Shown piece after piece: positions 1 to 6,454 of a stretch of 12,836 nucleotides of DNA. This stretch comes from an uncultured Verrucomicrobiae bacterium (GTDB lineage Bacteria > Verrucomicrobiota > Verrucomicrobiia > Palsa-1439). The stretch covers positions 1-12,836 of the forward strand of contig CALBCO010000198.1 of the NCBI GenBank assembly GCA_937927265.1. Direction: 5' to 3'. The notes under the pieces were generated by a model, which ran no database searches, was not told the DNA's origin, and worked only from the letters and a program-made list of their open reading frames with translations. Every line of letters begins with the position of its first letter. Within the stretch, counting starts at the first letter, position 1. The translations under genes and the position numbers were made by a program.

Positions 1-18
1 AACCCAACCAACCAAAGT

Positions 19-24
19 AAGGAG
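19..24 (+). promoter_or_regulatory. Ribosome binding site of oxidoreductase A
   Basis: AAGGAG lies 8 bases before the ATG at 33, a normal Shine-Dalgarno position. It supports ATG 33 as the start. Only 32 bases precede the gene, so no promoter can be judged. Confidence 0.8.
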
Positions 25-32
25 AACCAACC

Positions 33-1517
33 ATGAACCGTCGCACGTTTCTGAAGAAATCCGCTGCCGCCTCGCTGGCGGTGGCGGGAGCCAAACTGCT
101 GCCGGCCCGCGTCTGGGCCGGGGAGGCCCCAGCCATCCTGCCGGTCAAGAACCCGAACTCGAAAATCCAATTCGGGTTCGTCGGTTGCACTGGAATCATG
201 TTGGGACACATCTTTGCGGCCAAGGACGAACGGCTGGTTGCGTTCTGCGATTGTTATCAGGCGGAAATCGACAAAACGATCGGAAGGGTGAAGGATGGGA
301 AGTTAGAGAATTTCAACCCCAGCGACCTGAAAACCTACTTGGATTATCGGGAAATGCTGGCGGACCTGGGCGACCGGTTGGATGCGGTGGTGGTCTGCAC
401 GCCCGACAACAATCACGCGATCATTGCCCATGATTCCCTGAAAGCCGGCAAGCATGTGTTGGTGGAAAAACCGTTGTGCATGACGATCCACGAGGCGTAC
501 GCCTTGCGCGATTTGGCCCGGCAGAAACGGCTGGCCACGCAGATGGGCAACGAAGGTCACTCCGGCCCGTTGATTCGCGCGGCCGTCGAACATCTCTGGG
601 CCGGCGCGATCGGACCGGTCCATGAAGTGTATCATTGGTGTCTCGACCGGTTTCAAGGCGGCGACGATACCGGGGTCGAGTATGCGCCGATGAAAGAAGT
701 CAGCGACGGGTATCGCTTGTGGTCGGTGCCCGTGCCCGAAGAGTTGGCGTTCCAGAGTCTCGGAAAATCGCAGAACCCGGACCCGTTTGCCAAAATCGAA
801 GGCGGTTGGCATGCCGACCGGCGCTACGGCACCGGCTACCTCGGCGATTGGTCGCCACACACGATGGACGTGGGGTTTTGGGGATTGAAGGTGGGGGAAG
901 CGCCGACGGTGAAGATCGAGCACGTCGAGCGGCTCTACGGCGGGACGAAAGTGCATTACAAGATGAACGTCTTCCGCTGGACCGTGCCGGCCCGCGCGGG
1001 GATGCCGGAACTGAAACAGTATTGGTACGACGGCCGGCGACCCAGCGCGAAAAGTGAATCGCCGATTCCGATGCGCACGGAATCGAAGTTACCGGGCGTG
1101 CCGAACCTCCCGGAGAAAGTGGTTCAAGTGTGCCGGGAACATAATATTGTGCCCGACGGGTTCGGTTCCCTGTTTGTGGGCGAGAAGGGCTACATGATGG
1201 CCGGCGGCACCAGCGCATTTGGCGGCATTTACCCGCGCGAGTTGCACAAGGCCACGCCGAAGCCGCCGGAAGTCCTGCCCCGCGCCAAAGGCAACAACGA
1301 CACCGAATGGCATCACGCCATCCGCACCGGCGAGGCATCGAGCGCGAACTTCGAGTATTCGTCGGACTTCGCCGCGTATTGGCTGCTCGGCACCATCGCG
1401 TCGCGGCTGGCGGTGGGCGACGTGTTCGAGTATGACCGGGTAAAACACTGTTTCCCCAACCGGCCCGAACTGGACAAATACCTTACCCGTGCCTACCGGA
1501 AAGGATACGAAATGTGA
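33..1517 (+). CDS. Tat-exported Gfo/Idh/MocA family oxidoreductase (A)
   Basis: A 494-residue protein of the Gfo/Idh/MocA family, which uses a nucleotide cofactor to oxidise or reduce sugars and related polyols. It opens with a twin-arginine signal (RRTFLK at residues 3-8, an alanine-rich stretch, then AGEAP near 29-33), so export as a folded protein is expected. The N-terminal Rossmann domain shows CTPDNNH (122-128) and the family EKP motif (145-147). The C-terminal domain shows GDWSPHTMD (271-279), where His276 and Asp279 fit the usual substrate-site positions. The cofactor loop is unusual: residues 51-58 read GCTGIMLG where paralogue D has GLGGISGG, so two glycines are replaced. It shares the linker APAILPVKNPNSK and the C-terminal YRKGY with D. 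The substrate is unknown. Start: ATG 33 with a good ribosome site. Confidence 0.93.
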   Translation: MNRRTFLKKSAAASLAVAGAKLLPARVWAGEAPAILPVKNPNSKIQFGFVGCTGIMLGHIFAAKDERLVAFCDCYQAEIDKTIGRVKDGKLENFNPSDLKTYLDYREMLADLGDRLDAVVVCTPDNNHAIIAHDSLKAGKHVLVEKPLCMTIHEAYALRDLARQKRLATQMGNEGHSGPLIRAAVEHLWAGAIGPVHEVYHWCLDRFQGGDDTGVEYAPMKEVSDGYRLWSVPVPEELAFQSLGKSQNPDPFAKIEGGWHADRRYGTGYLGDWSPHTMDVGFWGLKVGEAPTVKIEHVERLYGGTKVHYKMNVFRWTVPARAGMPELKQYWYDGRRPSAKSESPIPMRTESKLPGVPNLPEKVVQVCREHNIVPDGFGSLFVGEKGYMMAGGTSAFGGIYPRELHKATPKPPEVLPRAKGNNDTEWHHAIRTGEASSANFEYSSDFAAYWLLGTIASRLAVGDVFEYDRVKHCFPNRPELDKYLTRAYRKGYEM

Positions 1518-1594
1518 CCACGCGCACTCCGCGGACCGCTCGCAGCATCGAGCATCTGCGGCGGTTGGGTGTAGGCAGGCGGGTGACACCGGAG

Positions 1595-1614
1595 GGCCAC
1601 GCTGCCGCGTGGCC
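1595..1614. repeat. Perfect inverted repeat (8-bp arms)
   Basis: GGCCACGC (1595-1602) pairs exactly with GCGTGGCC (1607-1614) around a 4-base TGCC loop. No T-run follows, so it does not look like an intrinsic terminator. With the neighbouring hairpin it resembles a dispersed REP-type element; copy number outside the window is unknown. Confidence 0.7.
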
Positions 1615-1628
1615 GGGCCGGCAGGGAG

Positions 1629-1649
1629 GGACGCCACGCCGTGGCGTCC
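1629..1649. repeat. Perfect inverted repeat (9-bp arms)
   Basis: GGACGCCAC (1629-1637) pairs exactly with GTGGCGTCC (1641-1649) around a 3-base loop. It lies 14 bases after the preceding hairpin. The pair forms a GC-rich double hairpin between two paralogous oxidoreductase genes, typical of REP-like intergenic elements. No T-tract follows. Confidence 0.75.
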
Positions 1650-1674
1650 GCCACCTTCGGGGCAACTCCACAGC

Positions 1675-1695
1675 GGCGCGCCCGGCGGTCGCGCC
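1675..1695. repeat. Imperfect inverted repeat
   Basis: GGCGCG (1675-1680) pairs with CGCGCC (1690-1695). The sequence that follows, GCGCCCGACCTAC, resembles the flank of the hairpin at 3217-3238 (CCGCCCGACCCAC). This suggests both belong to one repeat family. Confidence 0.45.
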
Positions 1696-1752
1696 CGACC
1701 TACAACTTGCGGCTGAACCGCGTTAGGGTGTTAGTAATGATCAACAACAAAG

Positions 1753-1759
1753 AAAAGGA
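1753..1759 (+). promoter_or_regulatory. Ribosome binding site of oxidoreductase B
   Basis: AAAAGGA lies 7 bases before ATG 1767. This shows translation should begin at 1767 and not at the TTG (1808) that opens the uninterrupted downstream frame. It is the main evidence for a frameshift in the first codons of the gene. Confidence 0.7.
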
Positions 1760-1766
1760 CAACAAC

Positions 1767-3175
1767 ATGAACCAGCAATCACGACGGAGTTTCTGAAACG
1801 CTCCGCGTTGTTTGCAGGGGCGATCATTGTCCCCCGGCGGGGGCTTTACGCGGCGGGAAAATCACCGGCCAATTCGACGGCCGCCCACCGGCGGTTGCGG
1901 TTGGCGGCGGTCGGGCGCGGCGCGTTTGTGCCGTACACCATGCGCGATTATCAAGACGTGGACGTGGTCGCGTTCGCGGATGTCGCCACCAACAAACTCA
2001 AAGTCTTCCAGGAGGACTTGGCCAAGAACAATCTCGATGCCGGCCGGTTGAAGTTCTATCAGGACTGGCGGGTGATGTTGGACGAGATGGGCGGGGACAT
2101 TGACGCGCTGCAAGTGGCGACGCCAGACCACAATCACGCGGTGATTTCAATGGCCGGGCTGAAGCGGGGCAAACACGTGTATTGCGAGAAGCCGCTGACG
2201 CATAACATTTCCGAGGCGCGGGTGTTGGCGGACACGGCGGGTCAGACGGGACTGGCCACGCAGATGGGCAATCAAGGGTACGCCAGCGCCGGGATTCGCC
2301 AACTGGCGGCCTACATTCAAGCCGGTGCGATTGGGCTGGTGCGCGAGGTGCATTGCTGGAATCCCCAGATCTACCGTCAGCCAAACGTGAGCGAACCGAA
2401 ACCCGTGCCGCCGGGGTTCGACTGGGATGTGTGGCTCGGCCCGCGCGACGACACCGAATACCGGTCTTGGGATTCGAAATGGTATTCCTTGATCCCCTTC
2501 GGAACAGGCGTGCTCGGCGGCATGGGCGTGCATGTGCTCAGCGCCCTGTGGAAAGTGTTCGGCCCGATGGATCCGGCGACGATCGAATTGTTGGAGATCG
2601 AGGAGTTTAAGCCGGACGAAAAACCATTCGGGAAATGGCCGCTGAAAGCCACGGTGTGCTGGCAGTTCCCCGCCACGGCGACCCGCCCGGCGTTGAAGGT
2701 ATTCTGGTATGAAGGAGCGGCCGAACGACCGAACCCCGATGACGTCAAGACGTGGAAGCTCCATCGGCCTCAACTCGCGGATGAACTCGAAAAGGAATAC
2801 GGCGATAAAATGGCCGAGGCGGGTTCGATCTTTGTCGGCGAAAAGGGCTACATGCACTCCCCGGCTCATTCCAATCATTGGCGCTTCATCCCCTATGAAA
2901 AGGTCAATGAGGTTCCGAAACCGGCCGCGGTGGAGCCGTCGCCCGGTGGCATCATGGCGGATTTCCTCGCTGCCTGTCGGGGCGAACGGGCGGCCTGTTC
3001 CAATTTTACGGTTTCAGGGCCCTTGGTGGAAGCGATGTTCACCGGACATCTGGCCATGCGGGCCGGTGTGGGCCAAAAGGTGGAATGGGACGGCCCGGCG
3101 ATGAAAGTGAAGAATCTACCGCACCTGAATGAGTTCGTCACCGAACGCTACCGGAAAGGATTTCAATTGGTATGA
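1767..3175 (+). CDS. Gfo/Idh/MocA family oxidoreductase (B), frameshifted in the Tat signal
   Basis: From ATG 1767 the frame reads MNQQSRRSF and stops at 1794. The long family frame is one base off and, read from about 1787, gives EFLKRSALFAGAII. One extra G after the CGG codon at 1785-1787 would restore MNQQSRREFLKRS, a textbook twin-arginine signal. The uninterrupted frame (from TTG 1808) encodes 455 residues; the restored protein would have about 469. Family marks are ATPDHNH, GKHVYCEKP (EKP at restored residues 141-143) and GGMGVHVL before the C-terminal domain. It ends in NEFVTERYRKGFQ, matching the tails of A and D. Its stop overlaps the next start (ATGA at 3172). The lesion may be a sequencing deletion or a real mutation that blocks export. 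It is a different subfamily from A, D and E: it lacks their APAILPVKNPNSK linker. Confidence 0.85.
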
Positions 3176-4190
3176 ATGCGATTGGGGGGCGGATTGTTGA
3201 TGGACACGTCACGCGCGGCGGGCTGAGGACAGCCCGCCCGACCCACGGCTTGGTCAGGCGCAGTGGCTCACCGCGCCGTGGCTGGATGTTGGCCGGGTTA
3301 CTCTGTGGCTGGATGATGATTGGGGGAGGCACGACGATGGCGGCGGGAATCGAGTGGATCAAAACGGAGACTTCGCTGGCGTTGCACAAGGACGGGAAAC
3401 CGGTGTGGATTCATCATCACGACCCCGCCATGGGCAAACCGCGGGCGCGACTGTTCTTTGGTCTGCACGAATTGACCCGTCCGTATCCAGAACCGCTCGG
3501 CTACAAGAAGCAATGGAAACGCGAGTACGATCAACCGTGGCATTACGGGTTGTGGTGGTCGTGGAAATATCTGCAAAAACCGGTCGCCCCAATTTCTGGG
3601 AACGGAACCACGAGTGCACCAAACCGGTGGCCGTGCGCGTGACCACGCAACCGGATGGCGCGGCGCAACTGGTCCTCGACATCGAATACAACCTGCCCGG
3701 CAAGCTGGCGTGTCTGTTCGAGAAGCGGACCGTGGCTTTTACCGCGCCGGCGGCGGATGGCAGTTACGGGGTGGATTGGACGGCGGCGTTTCGCGTCGGC
3801 ACCGCGCCGCTGGTGGCTCCGGAAAATTACTACGGCGGCTTCGCGTTTCGCGCCGCCGCGTATCCACATTGGAAATTTCTGACGCCGGAAGGCGAAACAA
3901 CCCAACCGACCCTGAAGCCAGTAGCACCGTGGATCGCATTTCAGGGACCGTTACCGGATGGCCAAGTGGTGACCATTGCCATCTTTGATGCTCCAGCAAA
4001 TTACAGTCACCCGCCGCAATGGCTCTTGATTAGCGGGATGCCCTATTTCAACCCGGTGATCACCGCCAAGGGGGATTGGGCACTGGAACCGGGCCAGCAG
4101 TTCATATTGCGCTACCGCTGGCAGGTTTCCGCAGGCCAACTCGCCGCGGGGACGGTCGAGAAGGATTATCAGGCATGGGCGAATCGGTGA
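3172..4190 (+). pseudogene. DUF6807 (PmoA-like) family protein, frameshifted
   Basis: Two overlapping frames make one DUF6807-type protein. The first (from ATG 3172) carries a signal-like hydrophobic stretch (residues 39-57), SLALHKDGKPVW and the family-like DQPWHYGLWW (120-129), then runs to a stop at 3642. The second frame continues with NFWERNHE and on to LRYRWQVSAG, ending at 4190. The switch falls in the A-run at 3575-3579: a sixth A would give WKYLQKTGRPNFWERN without a break. The restored length is 339 residues, or 301 from Met39 (3286), against 311 for the intact paralogue at 9253. ATG 3172 overlaps the upstream stop (ATGA), but the first 38 codons lie over a hairpin repeat, so ATG 3286 is a possible alternative start. 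The biochemical role of DUF6807 is not established. The lesion is either a sequencing deletion, a real mutation or -1 slippage. Confidence 0.8.
3217..3238. repeat. Perfect inverted repeat inside the 5' end of the DUF6807 gene
   Basis: GGCGGGCTG (3217-3225) pairs exactly with CAGCCCGCC (3230-3238) around AGGA. A second, wider inverted repeat follows: CCACGGC at 3243-3249 and GCCGTGG at 3275-3281. The block sits between ATG 3172 and the signal-peptide-like segment. It therefore either encodes an added N-terminal extension or lies in the untranslated leader if the gene starts at 3286. Confidence 0.7.
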
Positions 4191-4249
4191 AGGAATCCGG
4201 CAGCTCAGCGTCAAAAAAAACACTAGCTTGCCGCTTGAACAAGAACCGA

Positions 4250-4272
4250 TGCTGCGGCAGGATGCCGCAGCA
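4250..4272. repeat. Perfect 10-bp hairpin before oxidoreductase C
   Basis: TGCTGCGGCA (4250-4259) pairs exactly with TGCCGCAGCA (4263-4272) around GGA. It lies in the gap between the DUF6807 stop (4190) and ATG 4297. No T-run follows, so an intrinsic terminator is unlikely. It may be a REP-like repeat or an mRNA-stabilising or processing hairpin. Its position argues against the upstream TTG start at 4228 for oxidoreductase C. Confidence 0.7.
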
Positions 4273-4296
4273 ACCCAACGGAGACGAAAGAAGATT

Positions 4297-5664
4297 ATGA
4301 AAATCACGATCAGTCGGAGGCGTTTCTTGAAAACCGGCGCGCTGGCCGCCCTCTGCGGCTGGGCGGCGCCGAACATCATTCCGGCTCGGGTGCTGGGCTT
4401 GGAAGGTGCGACGCCGCCAAACGAGAAGATCGGCGTGGGGTTCATCGGTTGTGGTCAAAAGGCCATGGGCACGGGGGTCACGACGGCTAACGGCCACGTG
4501 GTTGCTTGTTGCGACCCAGTCAAGGCACGTCGCGAAGCGCTGTCCGAAAAGAACGGCAACTGCAAAACCTACAATGATTTCCGGGACATGTTGGCCGATC
4601 CGGCCGTGGACGCTGTTTATGTGGTCACGCCCGATCATTGGCACGTGCCGGCCACGTTGGTGGCGTTGCAGGCTGGCAAACATGTCTATGTGGAGAAACC
4701 GTTGGGGTTGACCATTGCCCAGGACCTCCGCTGCCGGGAGGCCGTCCAGAAGAGTGGCTTGGTTGTCCAATACGGCACCCAGCAACGGAGTGATCCGCGG
4801 TTTGCCAAGGCGGTCGAATTGGTGCTCAACGGTTACGTGGGCGAGATCAAGGAGATGTATGCGTTCTGTGCCGGCGGCAACATGGGAGGGGAACGAAAGC
4901 CAGGTACTGTGCCTGAGGGATTTGACTATGACTTGTGGTTGGGGCCGGCCCCCCAAGTGCCGTTTGATGAAGGGGTCTGTTTGGGCAACGGCTGGACGGG
5001 CACGTACTGGATTTACGACTACAGCATCGGATTCCTCGGTGGCTGGGGCGCGCATGTTCTCGACATTGCCCAATGGTGGGCCGATCTGGCCGGGCGCGGG
5101 ATGCCGGTCACGGTGGAAGGCACCGGCGAATACCACCCGGACCGGTTGTTCAACACCGTGGGTCAATGGGATGTCACCGCCCGGTTTGCTGACGGATTGC
5201 CGGTACGGTTCTTGAGCACCCAAATGGCCAACAAGATCACCGTGCCGGGCCGGCCCACCGACGCGAAGACCGCAGATCACGGTACGGTATTCGTCGGTAC
5301 CGATGGCTGGATTTTTGTGAACCGAGCAGTGTTGGAATCTAGCAAGGGAGATTATCAAACGCTGATGCAGTGGCAACCGCCCGCTGGGGGCATCGCGGTG
5401 CCCACCGTCACCAAAGGCGGCCATTTTGAGAACTTCTACCAGGCAATCCGCAACAAGACCCAGCCGATTAGCCCCATTGATACCGCCGTGCGTTCCGATC
5501 TTGTGTCTCACCTGTCGGACATTGCCATCCGATTGAAACGTCCCGTTCGCTGGGATCCAGTCAAAGAAACCATCGTCGGCGATGCGGAAGCCACCGAAAT
5601 GATGCAACGCCCGATGCGCGAACCGTACTCGTTCGAGACCCTCCTGAAAGGAAAGAAAGCATGA
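4297..5664 (+). CDS. Tat-exported Gfo/Idh/MocA family oxidoreductase (C)
   Basis: 455 residues from ATG 4297. The frame is open back to 4228, but that part spans a hairpin and would push the Tat signal inward. From 4297 the protein begins MKITISRRRFLKTG, with RRRFLK at 7-12 followed by a hydrophobic segment. Family marks: cofactor loop GFIGCGQKAMG (48-58), VTPDHWH (110-116), GKHVYVEKP (EKP 133-135) and GGWGAHVLD (248-256). It lacks the APAILPVKNPNSK linker and the C-terminal YRxGY tail of A and D, so it is a separate subfamily and probably acts on a different substrate. Only a weak ribosome site (GGAG at 4280-4283) precedes it. Its stop overlaps the ThuA-like start by ATGA, which implies coupled translation. 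NAD(P)-dependent sugar oxidation or reduction is expected from the family; the substrate is unknown. Confidence 0.92.
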   Translation: MKITISRRRFLKTGALAALCGWAAPNIIPARVLGLEGATPPNEKIGVGFIGCGQKAMGTGVTTANGHVVACCDPVKARREALSEKNGNCKTYNDFRDMLADPAVDAVYVVTPDHWHVPATLVALQAGKHVYVEKPLGLTIAQDLRCREAVQKSGLVVQYGTQQRSDPRFAKAVELVLNGYVGEIKEMYAFCAGGNMGGERKPGTVPEGFDYDLWLGPAPQVPFDEGVCLGNGWTGTYWIYDYSIGFLGGWGAHVLDIAQWWADLAGRGMPVTVEGTGEYHPDRLFNTVGQWDVTARFADGLPVRFLSTQMANKITVPGRPTDAKTADHGTVFVGTDGWIFVNRAVLESSKGDYQTLMQWQPPAGGIAVPTVTKGGHFENFYQAIRNKTQPISPIDTAVRSDLVSHLSDIAIRLKRPVRWDPVKETIVGDAEATEMMQRPMREPYSFETLLKGKKA

Positions 5665-6404
5665 ATGTGAAAACTTCACTCCTTACTCTCACCTTGTCGT
5701 TGGCGGCAGCCGCGTTGGCGACGGCGGCCCCGGTGCGCGTCTTGATTCTCACCGGGCAACACAACCACAACTGGCGCGAGACTACACCACGTTTCCAGGC
5801 CATCTACAAAGCCGACAACTGTTTTGCTGTCGAAGTGACCGAAACGCCGTGGACGTTGACACCTGCTGACTTGGACCGGTACGACGTATTAGTGAGCAAC
5901 TGGAACACGTTTGGCAAAAGAGATGCGCCCGTCTGGGATGCCGCAATGAAAGCGGCTTTCCTGAAATGGATTGGTGCGGGCAAAGGATTCGTGGTCATCC
6001 ATGCGGGCGGCAGTTTGTATTACGACTGGACGGAGTTTCAAAAGCTGATTGGTGCGACGTGGGATAAAGGCACCTATCACCCCAAACAGCAGGAATTCAC
6101 TGTTGAGATCACCGCGCCCGATCATCTGATCACGCGCGGGATCGAAGCGTTCACCGTGTTTGACGAGCCGTGGCAGAAAATGGTCGTCAACAACCCGGCA
6201 GCGCAGGTGTTGGCACGGGCAGTAATTCCGCAAGACCAAGGTGGCACTGGCGAACCGGAACCAATGGCGTTCGCAGTGGAGTACGGCGGCGGACGGTGTT
6301 TCAACTTGGTGCTCGGCCACACCCAGCAAGTGCATGCGCATCCGGTATTCGGCGAGTTATTGCGCCGTGGCACCAAATGGGCCGCCTCGCTGAAAACTCA
6401 ATGA
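5661..6404 (+). CDS. Secreted ThuA-like domain protein
   Basis: A 247-residue ThuA-like protein (trehalose-utilisation-type, class I glutamine amidotransferase-like fold). A Sec-type signal occupies about residues 1-23 (hydrophobic core LLTLTLSLAAAALA, then TAA before PVRVLIL). Family-typical segments are VRVLILTGQHNHNW (25-38), GKGFVVIHAGGS (107-118), a central FTVFDEPW (164-171) and the C-terminal LGHTQQVHAHP (218-228). The length fits a stand-alone ThuA domain. The position after Gly-Lys-Gly has no cysteine nucleophile of an amidotransferase, so such activity is not expected. ATG 5661 overlaps the oxidoreductase C stop (ATGA). ThuA-like genes often sit beside Gfo/Idh/MocA and DUF1080 genes in this type of bacterium, suggesting a shared carbohydrate role, but the reaction is unknown. 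Confidence 0.88.
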   Translation: MNVKTSLLTLTLSLAAAALATAAPVRVLILTGQHNHNWRETTPRFQAIYKADNCFAVEVTETPWTLTPADLDRYDVLVSNWNTFGKRDAPVWDAAMKAAFLKWIGAGKGFVVIHAGGSLYYDWTEFQKLIGATWDKGTYHPKQQEFTVEITAPDHLITRGIEAFTVFDEPWQKMVVNNPAAQVLARAVIPQDQGGTGEPEPMAFAVEYGGGRCFNLVLGHTQQVHAHPVFGELLRRGTKWAASLKTQ

Positions 6405-6454
6405 AGGAATAAAGGAGTCTGCAAGCACTTTGCGGACGAAAAGTTTTAAGCTAG
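6405..6454 (+). other. Gap with an orphan Shine-Dalgarno
   Basis: AAAGGAG (6411-6417) is an excellent ribosome site, but no ATG follows at a usable distance. The first ATG of the next gene is at 6455, 37 bases on, and its more likely signal-peptide starts are at 6485 or 6494. An in-frame TAG stands at 6452-6454. The leader may have gained bases, or the true start is unusual. Confidence 0.4.

Larger units (their letters stand above)
1518..1766. other. Intergenic region with clustered hairpin repeats
   Basis: This stretch of about 250 bases between oxidoreductases A and B has no convincing gene. Short open frames here lack ribosome sites and family features. It holds at least two perfect inverted repeats and one imperfect one, followed by a less GC-rich leader (about 1733-1766) with the ribosome site of the next gene. 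No clear -35/-10 promoter was found by eye. The structured block could act as a REP-like mRNA element between the two genes. Confidence 0.6.

Noticed and set aside
1785..1795. Programmed frameshifting at the start of oxidoreductase B
   Set aside because: The sequence CGGAGTTTC offers no slippery codons. A missing base is the simpler explanation.
4250..4275. Hairpin at 4250-4272 as an intrinsic terminator
   Set aside because: No T-run follows and the next gene in the same direction starts 24 bases later.
4102..5679. A 525-codon open frame on the minus strand opposite oxidoreductase C
   Set aside because: It is antisense to a clear family gene and its translation shows no domain or signal. 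Long shadow frames are common in GC-rich genes.
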